Shown: positions 9,374-17,999 of the stretch, in pieces
Layout of the letters: each line of letters starts with the position of its first letter
Position numbering within the stretch: position 1 is the first letter of the stretch
Assembly (NCBI GenBank): GCA_003049485.1
Contig: PYST01000521.1
Location: 1-19,535, forward strand
DNA from: Ophioceras dolichostomum
Taxonomy: Eukaryota; Ascomycota; Sordariomycetes; Magnaporthales; Ophioceraceae
Direction: 5' to 3'
Length of the DNA: 19,535 nt
The notes under the pieces: generated by a model
The model's input: only the letters and a program-made list of their open reading frames with translations
The model's database searches: none
What the model was told of the DNA's origin: nothing
Position numbers and translations under genes: made by a program

Positions 9374-9754
9374 TAGGATTGGGCAACAAGGGAATCATTG
9401 TCGGTGGCTTGCTGCAGTTGGTCCATCCGGGTCGGGTCACACTTCAACAGCACGCGCAGTGGTCCTCCTCATCTCCTGGAGCCACAGCAGCAGAGGTGAA
9501 AACAGCGAAGGAGCACGGGCGGCACCACCCTTACACGGATACTCATTCCGTCGTACTTCTTGACCAAGGGAAAACAAACGCCTTCCCTTTTCGGACCATC
9601 TGCTGAGCCAGCAGAGAAAAGACATCAAATATCCGCCAGGATGCCCTTCCGTCTTCTCCCTCTGCCACCCCTCCACCTCACCTCCCTCATGCCATACTCG
9701 ATCCGCAGCTGGCCCAAACCGTCGCGGCGCCCACCACCACGAGATTCATCCGCC

Positions 9755-10891
9755 ATGATATTTCTCACTCATCCATTATTGCACTTGGTGTTGGTGCTTC
9801 TCGTGGTGCTGGCCTCGTCGTCTGCTCTCCAGGGCCTTCACAACAGCGACGGCCATGTGGGATCTCATCAGGCGCGACAACAAGTCTCAGGGGGGTCTTC
9901 CTCATCATCGTCATCGGGCGTTTCCCGTCGGAGCAACTGCAGCCAGGGACCATGCGTGAGCGTAGATGCGCCCAACCCTGTCGCGCATTTGTATCCCGCC
10001 AACGCGACGGGTGTGCTCAACGCCACGCTGGCTATCATGCCCATCCCGATGGACACGGCGAGGCGACTCATCCCCGCCGAGTGGGGTATTCTCGAGGGAC
10101 CACTCCGGGCCGCCCTTCCCGGCTTTCCTGCTGGCATGTACCCCGTGTTGCTTCAGGCCGCGCACGATCATGACGTCCAGCTGTTCGCGTGGAACTTCAG
10201 TGTCCCTGACTTTTCGGTAAGTCCCAAAGCACCCAAGCACCCATACCCCGCCCCCTTTCTGACCCTGGCATGCGATGCTAACATGGTGAGAACACAGCGC
10301 ATTGGCTTCGAGTTCCCCTTCATCGACCTGCTCGGCGACGGCTACACCTCCTTCCGCTGGGCCCCCGAGCAGCTCCTATCCAGCGACAACGAGATCGCCC
10401 TCGGCGGCTCCATGGCCTACGGCACCGTCGCGCACCCGGCCACCTTCGACCCTCCATGTGATGCCTTCCGCCGCGTCGCCGCCGGTCCCGGTCCTGGTCA
10501 CAACAAATACCGCTTCAGCGGCTCCTCCGTATCCGGCTCCGCCATGTCGCTCGAGTTCTCCAAGTCCGGACCCGAGACGCTGGAGCTATACCCCGTGTCG
10601 TTCTTCAAGAACATCACAAACCAGCCGTCCTTCGCCAACGGCAGCACCTGCGACAACATGATCCGCCTGTTTAACACGACCCTCACCGACACGGCTCAGG
10701 GCCGCGCCCCGCAACCCATTGTCGGTCGCGTGGCGGCTACTAACATGGGTCCCTTCAGCACCGTGGACCCTTGGTCTGGGTTCCGGGATGTGAAGGGCAT
10801 TCAGGTCGCCACGGCGTTCATTGAGAATAACTATCTGGACTGCCGGACGCTGCAGGGGTACCAGGGCACTGGCGGGCCTGGTGACTCATGA
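9755..10891 (+). CDS. Secreted N-glycoprotein, acetoacetate decarboxylase-like fold (tentative)
   Basis: Two exons (9755-10216 and 10298-10891) give 351 residues. The 81-bp intron (10217-10297) has a GTAAGT donor, a TGCTAAC branch site and an ACAG acceptor. It is a multiple of three and has no stop, so the frame reads straight through it. Splicing joins VPDFS to RIGFEFPFIDLLGDGY. The N terminus MIFLTHPLLHLVLVLLVVLASSSALQG is a clear signal peptide. In-frame ATGs at 9641 and 9689 would add an Arg/Pro-rich extension before it, so I prefer 9755 (GCCATGA context). After a Ser-rich linker, the body contains LYPANATGVLNATLAIMPIP, RLIPAEWGI, DLLGDGYTSFRWAPEQLL and several N-x-S/T sites. The pattern resembles fungal secreted proteins assigned to the acetoacetate-decarboxylase-like beta-barrel superfamily. 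I do not see enough to claim enzymatic activity, and the catalytic lysine of true decarboxylases is not evident. Confidence 0.85.
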   Translation: MIFLTHPLLHLVLVLLVVLASSSALQGLHNSDGHVGSHQARQQVSGGSSSSSSSGVSRRSNCSQGPCVSVDAPNPVAHLYPANATGVLNATLAIMPIPMDTARRLIPAEWGILEGPLRAALPGFPAGMYPVLLQAAHDHDVQLFAWNFSVPDFSVSPKAPKHPYPAPFLTLACDANMVRTQRIGFEFPFIDLLGDGYTSFRWAPEQLLSSDNEIALGGSMAYGTVAHPATFDPPCDAFRRVAAGPGPGHNKYRFSGSSVSGSAMSLEFSKSGPETLELYPVSFFKNITNQPSFANGSTCDNMIRLFNTTLTDTAQGRAPQPIVGRVAATNMGPFSTVDPWSGFRDVKGIQVATAFIENNYLDCRTLQGYQGTGGPGDS

Positions 10892-11530
10892 AAAAAAGGA
10901 AAAATAGACGAAGGCTAATGGTGGTTTTAGGACCTGTAAATAATTTTAATGAGCTAGACTTTTAATGATACCCATCTACATCAAGCAGTTGTTCTGCGCA
11001 AGAAACACGCGTCTTCGTGCGTGTATCAACAGGTTTAAAAACGTCTGCGACATCAAGAACCGAGATCAAGCCGTACAGCCGTAGACATCATCTATTAAAC
11101 ATGCTATAAAACGCCCCGAAGAAAATGAACAGAGATCAAAAGAAGAACGTCTCACGCCCGCCTGCTTCTGGCATCAGAATGTGCGGACCAGCAATAACTG
11201 CCAGTCAATCCGCCTGCACGTGGCTCAGAAACAACAAGGCCAGGGAGGCTACAGGCCACTCACCGCTTGATGACGACAACAGAGATAAAGGCAAGTGTCA
11301 TCATCCGGGCAGCCGACCGAGCAGCCTGATCGCAAACAGGGAAATGTTCCCTCTAATAAGAGCTAAAACACGATATTTCCCACAAGATGTTCCACGCAGC
11401 TCAGACGAGCCTAAAGACAATACAACCATCCAACAACTCTCCTCTCCTCCTTATCAATAAGCCCACCTTTTCACTCTCTTCTTTCTTTTCTCCTCAGTTC
11501 TCCTCTCCTCCCCACTCCCGACAATCCATC
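10892..11530. other. Convergent 3' flanks
   Basis: Non-coding DNA between the stop codons of the plus-strand secreted-protein gene and the minus-strand CAF-1 gene; it should hold both 3' UTRs and polyadenylation sites. It is more A/T-rich than the genes. The stretch from 11461 to 11520 is almost purely pyrimidine on the plus strand. An open frame at 11125-11460 (+) has no recognisable features. Confidence 0.5.
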
Positions 11531-13783
11531 TCAAACAGCATGCTCAGCCTTGATAACCCAAGACTTGTCCCTGCCCGCGCCCGCCCGCTCGGCAACCGTC
11601 TCGATAGACAGCTTGATCTGCGCACGCGTGCACTTCGTGAACTCAGTGCTGAGAATCTCGACGAGGCCCACCTTGCTCAGCTTGGGGAACCGCAGGATCG
11701 CGCGCTTCAGGTCCGGCATCATCTCGGTAGGGACGAGCGCGGCGGGCTTCTTGCTGCCCCCTTGCGCGAGCGTCGCGAAGGCGTTGGCGGGCGCACCTGA
11801 GTCTGTCGCGGACGAGGGGCCGGTCGCCGTGGGTGGTGGTTGCATGGAGCCGGCGGGGGCAGCGGCGGTGGATGAGGGGGCGGACGACGCGTTGGCGGCG
11901 GTGCCTGCGGCAGGGGCGAGCTTCGGCTCGGGATCCCAGTAGCGCGTCGAGAAGGGGTCGATGCTGTGGTGGTGCTCGAGCTCTGTGAGGGGGGTTAGAG
12001 TGCACGGCTTGATGGAGGGGCAGTCGGGCGCGACGGCGACGCGCAAGATCTCAGACGGTGGCGGACGGCGGATCTTCTCACCAGGGATGAACTCCATGCG
12101 GTACTTGTACATCCGATGCACAGGGCCGAGACGTTTTCCGTCCTCGTAGCAGAGGCCACTGCTCTCCGGCTCGAGGCCAGATGCGAAGAGAGGGCGTTTG
12201 AGGGAGACGTCCTCGGAGTCATCGAGGAAGTCGGCCATGTCTTCGTCCTCGTCCAGCTCCTCTTCGTCATCATCCATGTCGTCGATGTCCTCACCGTCGC
12301 CATCGTCGACCCACTCGGCCTCGGAGTCGTAGTCGTACTGTAGTGGCAGGAGCTCGCGCGACATGGGGCGGCGGGCGAGTCGGCGCATGCTGCCTGAGCG
12401 GGGCAGGGTAGTGATTGTGCCGTAGTAGGCGGGGCGCACGTCCTGGTAGAAGCTGAGGGACTTCATCGGGACTTCCTTCAGCAGATCGCGAGTGGTTTTG
12501 TGGATCTGCACCGTCTGTTGTGAGTCGTGGCCGGTGAGGTCGATTGGCACGGAGGATGAGGAGCCGCCTGTGGGCGCTGGCGAGGAGGCTTCGGAGAGCA
12601 TGGTCATGACTTTGCGGACGTTGGGGTACGTTCGACCGCGCAGGCCGGGTTGGGCAGGTAGGCCAAAGTACTCCACACTAGCTACGGCGCCAGTGAATGA
12701 TTTGGGCGCGAAGGGCTGGCGTCCCGCAACAAATTCGTCGAGCGCGCGTGACTTCAGCTCCTTGGCGGCCTCGTCCATCTCAAACGCGTCGCGCGCTAGC
12801 GTAACGTGCTCCTTGACGAAAAACGGCTTGAAGATCTTCGAGTACACCGATGGCACTTCGGTAATGGGTGCCTTCTGAGGGGTGACGTCGGCCGAAGTAG
12901 CCTGCTGGGGTGACTCTGTTGAGGAAGGATTGAATGTGGCGGGAGTAGCTTTTTTGCTAGGTGTTGAGGGACCTGCCTTGAAGAAAGACGCGAGCTTCAG
13001 TTGGCTTCGCTCCTTTTTCTCTTTGGCCTCTTGCGCTTTCCGAACCTCCTCCTCTTTCTCCCGTTTCTTCCTGTCTTTTTCTTCTGTCCGCTTCCTATTT
13101 TCTTCCTCTTTTTCCTTCAGCTTCTTTTCTCGTTCTTCTGCCTTGACTTTCTTCTCCTCGTCAAGCTTGGCCTTCTCGGCTAGCTTAGCCGCCTTCGCCT
13201 GCTCCCTCTCTTTGGCCTTCTCCTCCTTCTCGGTCGCGGTGAGACGCTTGCGCTTAGCAGGTGGCTCGCTCGACACTTGGCCCACTTGCCCCGCAATCGA
13301 TGTTGTCGCTGGTGAGGTCGCAGCTGCCGGTGGTGGGGGAGCTGGCGCGATAAGCAGCGCGGCCTGCGGAGTGGTCGGAGGTAGGCTGGTCACGGAAAGG
13401 GCTGTCGGCTGGGAAAAGAACGGTCGGCGAGATGGAGAAGGGTTTGGGGACGGCGAGTTCATGGCAGGAGTGCTTCCGCTGTCGGTGAGAGACGCCGGGC
13501 TGCTGTGGGCTTGAGGCGATGATGCCACTTGAATCGAAAGCTCGCATGTTGCAGGCTCTGCAACCACGGTTAGTCGTGGCTCCAAGCACACGACCAATGA
13601 TGGGAGGGAAAGGTGAAGGCGCGTGAACGTACCAGTGACGGAGCCATGATGCAAAACTCCAGAACAGGGGGATTTGCCTTCCATCATTCCGTGGTATTGG
13701 TCGTCAACAAACTCCTCGTGGCTTCGCTTCCGAGATGGGGAGTCGAGTCCGATGACGTTGGCCGAGATGTCGAGCAGAGGCAT
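11531..13783 (-). CDS. cac1: Chromatin assembly factor 1 large subunit (p150/Cac1/Rlf2)
   Basis: Large subunit of CAF-1, the histone H3-H4 chaperone that deposits nucleosomes behind replication forks through PCNA. Exon 1 is 13783-13633 and exon 2 is 13557-11531, giving 725 residues. The 75-bp intron (13632-13558) has a GTACGT donor, a GACTAAC branch and a TTGCAG acceptor; it is a multiple of three and stop-free, so the frame stays open through it. Domains: a low-complexity N terminus; a Lys/Glu/Arg-rich KER coiled region (about 150-235); a PCNA-interacting peptide QLKLASFF (236-243) directly after it; the conserved VYSKIFKPFFVKEHVTLARD block (from about 287); the acidic ED segment (about 456-500); and a C-terminal winged-helix-type domain MMPDLKRAILRFPKLSKVGL to the end (about 661-725). 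ATG 13783 is the first ATG in the open frame; only a TTG precedes it. The Cac2 and Cac3 partners are not in the window. Confidence 0.95.
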   Translation of the reverse strand: MPLLDISANVIGLDSPSRKRSHEEFVDDQYHGMMEGKSPCSGVLHHGSVTGTFTRLHLSLPSLVVCLEPRLTVVAEPATCELSIQVASSPQAHSSPASLTDSGSTPAMNSPSPNPSPSRRPFFSQPTALSVTSLPPTTPQAALLIAPAPPPPAAATSPATTSIAGQVGQVSSEPPAKRKRLTATEKEEKAKEREQAKAAKLAEKAKLDEEKKVKAEEREKKLKEKEEENRKRTEEKDRKKREKEEEVRKAQEAKEKKERSQLKLASFFKAGPSTPSKKATPATFNPSSTESPQQATSADVTPQKAPITEVPSVYSKIFKPFFVKEHVTLARDAFEMDEAAKELKSRALDEFVAGRQPFAPKSFTGAVASVEYFGLPAQPGLRGRTYPNVRKVMTMLSEASSPAPTGGSSSSVPIDLTGHDSQQTVQIHKTTRDLLKEVPMKSLSFYQDVRPAYYGTITTLPRSGSMRRLARRPMSRELLPLQYDYDSEAEWVDDGDGEDIDDMDDDEEELDEDEDMADFLDDSEDVSLKRPLFASGLEPESSGLCYEDGKRLGPVHRMYKYRMEFIPGEKIRRPPPSEILRVAVAPDCPSIKPCTLTPLTELEHHHSIDPFSTRYWDPEPKLAPAAGTAANASSAPSSTAAAPAGSMQPPPTATGPSSATDSGAPANAFATLAQGGSKKPAALVPTEMMPDLKRAILRFPKLSKVGLVEILSTEFTKCTRAQIKLSIETVAERAGAGRDKSWVIKAEHAV

Positions 13784-14299
13784 CGAAGCCAGTGGGAGCC
13801 CCAAAAAGCTCCAACAAGACTCGAGAACGGACTACAAATGGTAACGGATGGCGACCGAGCAATTCAAGTGGGAGGGGCAGAGCAGGGAGAGGATGGTCAC
13901 GAGGGGAATCAAGCAGCGACCTAGGCTGCGTACTGGATGGTCGAAATGTGCACGAGCGGTGAATTGAATCAATTGATGATTTGATGGTGCATGTTGGCGG
14001 AGTGAACGAGCTGGAACGCGTCCTTGAGCGGTGGACGCGTAAAGTTGGCGTTTCGTGGCTGGTGCGATGCCCCACCTCCACATGGGTGAATCTGTGGCTG
14101 TGCTAAGTCTTCTGGCAGCTGGCGGCCGTTACTGTGACGGTGGAAAACGCTCTAAGGAGTGAGATTTTGGGAGCCTCTGGGGAGAGAGTTAGAAGCTCTC
14201 CCAGGGCAAAAAGGTGTAGTTAGTATTTGTAGGCTTTGAAAGCCCCCAAATAGTGCCTGGAACACGTGATTCCGATCGTCACAGTTACACCACAAATTT
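13784..14299 (-). promoter_or_regulatory. CAF-1 promoter region with two MluI cell-cycle boxes
   Basis: Non-coding DNA upstream of the CAF-1 gene, which also contains the 3' flank of the NLR-like gene. Two perfect ACGCGT boxes (14016-14021 and 14035-14040), 19 bp apart, lie about 233-257 bp before the ATG. A GTTGGCGTTTCG stretch follows just after the second box. ACGCGT is the established core for the fungal MBF (Mbp1/Swi6) G1/S activator, which would fit S-phase expression of a replication-coupled histone chaperone. The motif also occurs elsewhere in this GC-rich window, so the assignment rests on pairing and position. Confidence 0.5.
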
Positions 14300-15067
14300 T
14301 CAGTCCGAACTGACTCTCTCCTCCGTCCCATCGTCCTCGCTAGTTTCCACATTGATCTTGTGCCCTCTCTTTGGCCGACTACTGACCGCTACCATATTCT
14401 CAATCGGCCGCTGCCCCATTGAGAACGCTTCGAACTCCGACGTGAAGTAATAACCTAGGCTACCAGTTTCAACGTGTGGTCGCAGCACATTGATGATTGA
14501 CTCGCCCAGTTGTTGATGGCTCTCCCGGCCTTGGCTTGACGACATCAGGAATTTGGCCCATGCCACCTCCGCGAACAACATGTGTTTGTCAAAGGGACGC
14601 CTGAGGTTGATAACAAGAGTCAGTACCTACAGTTGTAAGCATGTATAAGTCCTGCGGCAATTTCCAGCACAGAAGTCTGCGGGTATTCAAATCACGTACT
14701 TTTGTCTGCCCCATGGAGGGAAGCCCGGCGCCGGGAGGTCGGAAAGTGGTTGGAATGTACGGTATCTAGGCATTAGTGGAATCGAAGTTAATGTATCGTA
14801 GATCTCTGTTTCCCACTTGTCATACGGATGCAGCGGGTGCAGGCTGTGCTGGGGAATCTGGAGCTCGCTTCCGCAGACCGTGGAGACAGCTCCCTGCTCT
14901 TGGAGCACATCTACCATCGTTCTACGCAGGAACATGTGCAGCAAGGCCCGGCCACTCATCGACTGGCCGCTGTTGAGGAGCACCGGGCTTTGGTCTTTGT
15001 CGGTCCGAGGGTTGTCCACGACGGCGGGGTCCGATACCGTGGTACTATGCGTATCCAGTCGCGCGCT

Positions 15068-15150
15068 GTCCCGGTTTATCCGGTCGCTAACAAGGTACTG
15101 GACGAAAACGTCCGGTTTACCTGGTCGCTAACAAGGTTCTGGACGAAAAC
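15068..15150 (-). repeat. Imperfect 41/42-bp tandem duplication
   Basis: On the minus strand, copy 1 (15150-15110, 41 bp) and copy 2 (15109-15068, 42 bp) both begin GTTTTCGTCCAG and both contain CTTGTTAGCGACC and TAAACCGG. Copy 2 ends ACCGGGAC whereas copy 1 ends ACCGGAC. The missing G in copy 1 (15112-15113) breaks the frame; a 42-bp unit would be an in-frame 14-residue duplication (VFVQNLVSDQVNRD-like and VFVQYLVSDRINRD). Confidence 0.85.
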
Positions 15151-16890
15151 TTCCTCCAGATGGCGGAGGGCGGCCAAGGACCAGTCCAAGGGTGTACATC
15201 CGTGGACGTCAGGCATGTTGACCTCCGCCTTGGCTTCCACCGCCAGCGTGCCGGCAATGAGCAGGAAGTCCATGAGCTGCAAGTCCGATGGTGAGTCGTG
15301 TTGCACCATAGCTTGGGCCGCATACGACAGAGGAGTGCGGTCAGTCTCATCGGCAAGGTTCGGATCGACGCCGTCCTTGGCAAGTAAGGAGAGCACCGCT
15401 CTTGTTGGCCCTGAGACGCGGCTATGAGAAGTGGGGTGGCCCCGGAGCCGTCGCGACCATTTACATCCACACTATTTACATCCACACCCTCGTGCTTGAG
15501 TAGAAGATCGAGTGCTGGAAATTGCCTCTGAACGCAGCCAGGTGCAGGGGAGACATGCCGGACGCGAGGCCTACCACTGGCCTGATTGCCGTATTAGACA
15601 GCATGGTTTCCAGGTAGCCTTGAGCTCCCCTAGCCACGGCTAGGAGCAGTGCCGTACCTCGTTGTTTGCACGTTGAGGCCGAGTCGGTCTAGTGCAGGAG
15701 CCAGTTCACACAAAGACTGGCTGCTTACGTGCCCCAACAGAATGGTGAGCAATAACGGTGTAAATCCGTCGGCGTTGGCGAGGGCCCAATTTGCGCACTG
15801 GTGGCCCTCTGCAAAATGCCGGAAATAGTTGTTGTTGCTCCGCTTGCGGTGGCGTGTCCGCCAGGAGCCGTCGTTGGTCTCCCACGGGAGGCGGTGGAGA
15901 ATACTGTTTCCCCTATCATCGGTCTCGTTCACGTCAAGGTCGTGCTTCCCGAAGAGCTGAAGTAGAGAGGCCCAGCCCGGGTACAGCTGTCCCAGGCACA
16001 CATTCGGCAGTCTATGCAGCAAATCTGCCCTTGGACCGGCCGGCGAGGACGCGATATGTTCGAGAAGCATTCCGAGGATCTTCGGCCGTTGAGTGTGGAT
16101 CGCGGCAGCGAAAGGTGACCGCCCAAGTTCGTAACGTGCCCGTTCAAGGCCGCAACGAGCCCGTTCAGTCTGCTCCACATCCGCCAAACTCTCAGAGACA
16201 AGGCTAGCCGGGTCTGTCAGTTGTAGCAAAATGGACACTTTGGACATGTCGGTGGAACGGCAAGCCAATGCAAGAGCCGTTTCGCCCAATGAGAATCCGG
16301 TGAACTTGACTGAGGGGTCCGCTCCGTGAGCGAGAAGTCTGCACATCTTCGCATCGCTAAAAACAGCGGCGCGGTGGAGAGGTCCGTGAAACTGCTTCGA
16401 CGATGCCGGAAGCTGACTTGCCGCGCCTCGGCCTGGCAAGAGGGTGACTATCCCGATGTGTCTGGACTCAATCGCTGCGGTCAAGGGCGTCGTCCACCTC
16501 CATTCTCTGTGGTCGATGCTCGCTCCTCGGTCTAAAAGACGCTTGGCGATCTGGATCTGCCCGTCCAGGCAGGCTCTAATCAGGGGTGTCCTCCCCCAGA
16601 AGTCCGGCGCTTCAAGTAAGATGTCAGGCTGAGACAGAAGCATCTGCACCACTTTCACGCTGCCGGATTGGACAGCTTTAATGAGCAGCGTGGCCCCGTC
16701 GGCGCATATGCAACGGTTCAGCCGGACGTGCATCTTCTTGCCCTTGATAAGCTGCGCCAGAAGATCGGGGTCGTCTTCTTGACATGCAAACAGTCCAAAC
16801 CGCAGCGCGAATGCTCTCACTTGAACGTATGGTGCACGTCGCCAGTAAAAGCGAACGAAGGCCGTAGAAGGGTATTGCTCTCGATCGATA
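15110..16890 (-). pseudogene. Ankyrin-repeat region of the NLR-like gene
   Basis: The longest unbroken stretch of the locus, from about 16890 to 15665, carries ankyrin repeats, for example DGATLLIKAVQSGSVKVVQMLL, WGRTPLIRACLDGQIQIAKRLLDRGA, GETALALACRSTDMSKVSILLQ and DGFTPLLLTILLGH (each given in part). Further repeats continue in other frames: GTALLLAVARGAQGYLETML, GMSPLHLAAFRG, GSGATPLLIAASQG, VDPNLADETDRTPLSYAAQAM and VHGCTPLDWSLAALRHLEE. Between them lie single-base frame breaks at 15657-15664 (two), about 15515 and about 15399. The repeats are degenerate and irregular in length, unlike the near-identical repeats of actively diversifying fungal NLRs. Confidence 0.85.
15456..15485 (-). repeat. 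15-bp in-frame tandem duplication
   Basis: ACCATTTACATCCAC (15456-15470) and ACTATTTACATCCAC (15471-15485) are adjacent and differ at one base. On the minus strand they encode VDVNS-VDVNG inside an ankyrin repeat, so the duplication kept the frame. Confidence 0.8.
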
Positions 16891-17999
16891 CGCGCCAGTT
16901 CCGCGATGTGCTCGGGAGATTCGAATATCGCGTATCTAAGGAAAGAATAGAGGTGCCGACCATCTCATTCTTGATCCTATCGATAGTCGTATTGAACTCG
17001 TCCGGGACCGCGTTGAATCTCGGTCCGTCCACAGGCTCTCCCGTGAAGTCTTGCTCACTGGTCAAGCCACTGATTATCGGGAATTTGGGGCGGCTGCCTC
17101 CGTGATATCGATCCCATCAGTGCGCCACAAGGTCCTGAATCCATGGACAGGAGGCGCACAGCGAAAGGGTCGAGGGGTCTCCGTCCGCGGCTCCGGCCTC
17201 GGCGTCCAGCCAGGTATCTCGAAAGCCTCGCCGGATTTAATGCTCCGCCCGCGCAGCCCGGGATATAAGGTGTGTCGCCGTTTGTCCTGGAGATGGGGCC
17301 GCCGAACGCTGGTGGTCTCAAGCCAGTTTTGTAGAGCCTCTGGTCCCCTTCGCAGCCAATCTCAACAGCCCAGTCCGGAAAGCGTGCGAGTCCACTTTTG
17401 TATCTTTCGCCGATCTCGCTCATTGTCTGATAACAGATGCATGCAAGTGACATGTGGGCAAGAGCGGCTGCACGCCCCCATTTTTTTCGGATGTTTGGGT
17501 CCAAGTTAGGGTCTGAGTGTGAGAACGCGTGCTTGGCGAGGAAGTCCTTTACAGACTGATGGATGAGCGTAACTTGGTCACGTCTTCTGGGGAGCAGCGA
17601 GGCAAACGAGCGACGACCACCATCCGGCTTCGTCTCAGTCGCATCATCGGAAGAATACCAGGACAACCACGACAAGCGCCTCTCGCTCTTGCTCTGAGTC
17701 TTTTCTGTCGGGATAATGACGCTTAGCCCGGCCTCCGGCTCGTCGTCCGAGCGAGAGGGCCCCAGGTCGTCGTCCCGGGCTCGATTTCGGAAAGCGGCCG
17801 AAAGCCCAGCCTGCACACTCTCGTCTGGACTGGAGGGCGGCGCAATGATTGTAGACTTAATCCGCGGGTTCTTGACTTGACCAGACCTCCAGAGATGACC
17901 GGGAGGATTCGCCTCAGGTCGTCATCAGTTTCGATGAAGTCGGGTTTGGCTCGCAGATCCTCAAAGATCGGCAGACGGGATCCGGATCTAGTTGAGGGC

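Larger units (their letters stand above)
6426..9754. other. 3.3-kb divergent intergenic region
   Basis: This region separates the minus-strand ligase from the plus-strand secreted-protein gene and should hold both promoters. I see no recognisable protein, tRNA (no B-box match) or transposon. ORFs such as 7831-8316 (+), 7676-8080 (-) and 8348-8761 (-) mostly begin at non-ATG codons and have translations rich in R/S/P/H with no domain. The segment from about 8580 to 9200 is pyrimidine-rich on the plus strand, as is common in fungal promoters and 5' leaders. Overlapping ACGCGA hexamers occur at 6706-6716, about 285 bp upstream of the ligase start. Two small repeats (8660-8678 and 9348-9373) are listed separately. 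An unannotated non-coding RNA or multi-exon gene cannot be excluded. Confidence 0.5.

Noticed and set aside
9560..9754. N-terminal extension of the secreted protein from ATG 9641 or 9689
   Set aside because: The extension is Pro/Arg-rich and would place the hydrophobic signal peptide internally; the ATG at 9755 directly starts a standard signal peptide.
12882..13514. Plus-strand 210-codon open frame, very Phe/Ser-rich
   Set aside because: It is the antisense shadow of the Lys/Glu-rich KER coding region of CAF-1; the composition follows from that.
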